Origin: Desulfovibrio legallii
GTDB taxonomy: Bacteria; Desulfobacterota; Desulfovibrionia; Desulfovibrionales; Desulfovibrionaceae
Length of the DNA stretch: 40,344 nucleotides
Assembly (NCBI RefSeq): GCF_004309735.1
Contig: NZ_SIXC01000013.1
Coordinates: 38,226-78,569, forward strand
Reading direction: 5' to 3'
The notes beneath the pieces were generated by a model. It saw nothing but the letters and a program-made list of their open reading frames with translations. It was not told the origin of the DNA and did not search any database. Shown one piece after another: positions 38,013 to 40,344 of the stretch. A program made the position numbers and the translations under genes. How positions within the stretch are numbered: position 1 is the first letter of the stretch; each line of letters opens with the position of its first letter.

Positions 38013-39275
38013 ATGCCCCAAACGCTTGCACAAAAAATTCTGCAAGCCCACACCGATACGCCGGTGGAGCAGGACGGCCAGATCGTCCAGTGCCGCGTAT
38101 CCGCAGTGCTGGCCAATGACATCACCGGGCCCCTGGCCATCAAGTCCTTCCACGGCATGGGCGCGGAGCGGGTCTTCAACAGGGATCGTGTTATCCTGGT
38201 CATGGACCACTTCACCCCGCAGAAGGATATTGATTCCGCCAACCAGGTGCTCATAAGCCGCAAGTTTGCCCAAGAGCAGAACCTCACCCACTACTACGAG
38301 GGCGGCGACTGTGGCGTGGAGCACACCTTGCTGCCCGAACAGGGCCTGGTGGGCCCCGGCGACCTGGTCATCGGCGCGGACAGCCACACCTGCACCTATG
38401 GCGGCATCGGGGCTTTTGCCACGGGCATGGGCTCCACGGATATCGCCGCGGGCATGGCCCTGGGCGAAACCTGGCTCAAGGTGCCGCCCACCATCCGTGT
38501 CACCATCACGGGTTCCATGCCCAAATGGCTGCGCGGTAAAGACCTCATGCTTATGCTCATCGGCGCCATCGGCGTGGACGGCGCCCTGTATAAGGCTCTG
38601 GAATTCGCCGGGCCGGTGGTGGACAACCTTTCGGTGGAAGGCCGCCTGTGCATGGCCAACATGGCCATTGAGGCCGGGGCCAAGGTGGGGCTTTTTGCCG
38701 TGGACGTGAAAACCCGCGCCTTCTGTGCCGAGCACAAGCGCCCCGGCGTCACCGATGATTTGGCCGCCGACCCCGGCGCTCTTTATGAAAGGGAAGTGGA
38801 CATCAATGTCACGGGCAAAGAACCGGTGGTAGCCTGTCCGCATTTGCCTTCCAATGTGCGGCCCGTGTCCGAAGTGCGGCGCACGCCCATCCAGCAGGTG
38901 GTCATCGGCTCCTGCACCAACGGCCGCATCGGCGATATGCGCGACGCTGCCGCTGTGCTGCGCGGGCGTAAGGTAGATAAAAGCGTGCGCTGCATCGTGC
39001 TGCCCTCCACCCCCAGCGTCTGGCGGCAGTGCCTGAAGGAAGGCCTTATCGAAACCTTTATGGACGCCGGCTGTATTGTGGGGCCCAGCACCTGCGGGCC
39101 TTGCCTGGGCGGCCACATGGGCATTCTGGGCGACGGCGAGCGCGCCGTGGCCACCACCAACCGCAACTTCAAGGGCCGTATGGGCAGCCTCAGCTCCGAG
39201 GTTTATCTGGCCAGCCCCGTGGTGGCGGCGGCTTCGGCCGTGGCCGGACACGTGGCTGGGCCGGACCAGCTGTAA
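38013..39275 (+). CDS. leuC: 3-isopropylmalate dehydratase, large subunit
   Basis: LeuC binds the 4Fe-4S cluster and, with LeuD, isomerises 2- to 3-isopropylmalate. The 420-aa length is that of the archaeal-type/homoaconitase-like group rather than the roughly 470-aa enterobacterial form. The cluster ligands are C301 (GSCTNGR), C361 and C364 (STCGPC). GADSHTCTYGGIGAFATGMGSTD is conserved. AAAGGAG precedes the ATG. Confidence 0.96.
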   Translation: MPQTLAQKILQAHTDTPVEQDGQIVQCRVSAVLANDITGPLAIKSFHGMGAERVFNRDRVILVMDHFTPQKDIDSANQVLISRKFAQEQNLTHYYEGGDCGVEHTLLPEQGLVGPGDLVIGADSHTCTYGGIGAFATGMGSTDIAAGMALGETWLKVPPTIRVTITGSMPKWLRGKDLMLMLIGAIGVDGALYKALEFAGPVVDNLSVEGRLCMANMAIEAGAKVGLFAVDVKTRAFCAEHKRPGVTDDLAADPGALYEREVDINVTGKEPVVACPHLPSNVRPVSEVRRTPIQQVVIGSCTNGRIGDMRDAAAVLRGRKVDKSVRCIVLPSTPSVWRQCLKEGLIETFMDAGCIVGPSTCGPCLGGHMGILGDGERAVATTNRNFKGRMGSLSSEVYLASPVVAAASAVAGHVAGPDQL

Positions 39276-39315
39276 GGGCCACCCGTGACTGACCAACTGC
39301 CATAAGGGTTTGACA

Positions 39316-39825
39316 ATGCAATACAAAGGCACTGCCCACAAAGTGGGCGAACATATTGATACGGACGCCATCATTCCGGCGCGCTTTCTGGTCACCACCG
39401 ACGCCCGGAAGTTGGGCGCAAACTGTATGGCCGGCCTGGAACCGGACTGGGTCAAGCGTGTGGCCCCCGGCGATATTCTGGTGGCCGGCCGCAACTTTGG
39501 CTGTGGTTCCTCGCGGGAGCACGCTCCTATTGCCATCCTGGGCGCGGGCATGCCCGTGGTGGTGGGGCACAGTTTTGCCCGCATCTTCTACCGCAACGCC
39601 TTCAATATGGGGCTGCTGCTGCTGGAAGTGGGCGACGAGGTGGACAAGATCAACGACGGCGACAGCCTGGAAATCGACGCCGCCACAGGGCGTATCCGCG
39701 ACCTGACCAATGGCGCGGAAATTATCTGCCCGCCCCTGCCCAAATCCATGTCTGATATTCTTTCCAAGGGCGGCCTGGTGGGCTATGTGAAGGAACGTCT
39801 GGCCCGGCAGGCCCAGGAACAGTAA
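39316..39825 (+). CDS. leuD: 3-isopropylmalate dehydratase, small subunit
   Basis: The 169-aa LeuD, swivelling domain partner of LeuC. It has [12 protein letters not shown], the substrate loop [14 protein letters not shown] and [13 protein letters not shown]. The short length matches the archaeal-type pair. ATG 39316 is preceded by AAGGG; a TTG two codons upstream is less likely. leuB follows 11 bp later. Confidence 0.96.
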   Translation: MQYKGTAHKVGEHIDTDAIIPARFLVTTDARKLGANCMAGLEPDWVKRVAPGDILVAGRNFGCGSSREHAPIAILGAGMPVVVGHSFARIFYRNAFNMGLLLLEVGDEVDKINDGDSLEIDAATGRIRDLTNGAEIICPPLPKSMSDILSKGGLVGYVKERLARQAQEQ

Positions 39826-39836
39826 GGGAGACGCAC

Positions 39837-40344
39837 ATGAACAAAACCATCTGCCTGTTGCCGGGGGACGGCATCGGTCCGGAAATTCTGGCCCAGGGCG
39901 TCAAGGTGCTGGAGGCCGTGGCCCAAAAGTACAACCACCAATTCAGCTTTGTGACAGCTCAGATCGGCGGCGCGGCCATTGACGCCACGGGCGGGCCCTT
40001 GCCCGACGCCACAGTGCGCGCCTGCCAGGAAGCCGACGCCGTGTTTCTGGCCGCCGTGGGCGGCCCCAAGTGGGACGGGCTTGCGCCGGAAAAGCGGCCG
40101 GAAAAGGGCTTGCTGGGCATCCGCAAGGCCCTGGGGCTGTTCGCTAACCTGCGCCCGGCCCTGCTGCTGCCCGAACTGGCCGGGGCCTGCCTGCTCCGCT
40201 CGGATATCGCGGCCAAGGGGCTGGACCTGGTGGTGGTGCGCGAGCTCACCGGCGACGTCTACTTTGGCGAGCCGCGCGGTCTGGAAACGCGCGACGGCCT
40301 GCGCACGGGATTCAACACCATGATCTACACGGAAGAAGAAATCC
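39837..40344 (+). CDS. leuB: 3-isopropylmalate dehydrogenase (truncated by window end)
   Basis: LeuB oxidatively decarboxylates 3-isopropylmalate with NAD+. Only the first 169 codons are in the window, with no stop. The sequence is clear: [41 protein letters not shown] and [23 protein letters not shown] precedes the ATG. The remaining roughly 190 residues should lie just beyond position 40344. Confidence 0.95.
   Translation, partial: MNKTICLLPGDGIGPEILAQGVKVLEAVAQKYNHQFSFVTAQIGGAAIDATGGPLPDATVRACQEADAVFLAAVGGPKWDGLAPEKRPEKGLLGIRKALGLFANLRPALLLPELAGACLLRSDIAAKGLDLVVVRELTGDVYFGEPRGLETRDGLRTGFNTMIYTEEEI

Overview
The window is a dense, GC-rich bacterial chromosome segment that fits a Desulfovibrio-type sulfate reducer (Desulfovibrionaceae). 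Evidence: a major porin of the Desulfovibrio 'homotrimeric porin' kind with a C-terminal Phe, a flavin-dependent (ThyX-type) thymidylate synthase homologue, lar nickel-pincer cofactor genes, a stand-alone YcaO protein, archaeal-type LeuC/LeuD and a short 'archaeal-type' phosphatidylserine decarboxylase. The genus is inferred from gene content and style, not from a search. I see no IS element, prophage, integrase or CRISPR array.

Layout, left to right. 1-5.5 kb (minus): uvrC with a large Ala/Pro insert, the porin and a solitary trpB. 5.7-8.9 kb: a ThyX-family gene (+) with altered signature residues, convergent with an O-antigen ligase-like membrane protein (-), then a NYN/LabA-like nuclease-fold gene (+). 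8.9-12.5 kb (+): a polar amino-acid ABC operon with two near-duplicate binding proteins, one permease and one ATPase. 12.5-14 kb: a multi-hairpin repeat and mnmA (+). 14.2-18.7 kb (-): operon HD hydrolase - secreted unknown - larB - larC (N-terminal half only) - larE. 19-22 kb (+): rplM-rpsI and a YcaO gene. 22-27 kb (+): a branched-chain amino-acid (liv) operon. 27-30 kb: a periplasmic M16 peptidase (+) and tRNA-Leu(UAA) (-). 30.7-36 kb: pgpA (+), infA (-), the operon lipoprotein - YdjM-like membrane protein - moaC - lgt (-), then psd-pssA (+). 36.3 kb to the edge (+): leuA, leuC, leuD and a truncated leuB.

Functional themes are amino-acid uptake and synthesis (two ABC systems, leu genes, trpB), phospholipid and lipoprotein maturation (psd, pssA, pgpA, lgt), RNA and translation (mnmA, rplM, rpsI, infA, tRNA-Leu) and envelope (porin, O-antigen ligase).

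Many transcription units have a readable sigma70-like promoter (TTGnnn, 16-18 bp, TAnnnT). Two of these constrain start-codon choice. The ThyX promoter overlaps the earliest possible start, and the lipoprotein promoter puts transcription start essentially on its ATG, which suggests a leaderless mRNA. The most distinctive non-coding signal is a repeated hairpin element lying 18-24 bp after the TAG stop of three unrelated genes (uvrC, the amino-acid ATPase, the M16 peptidase).
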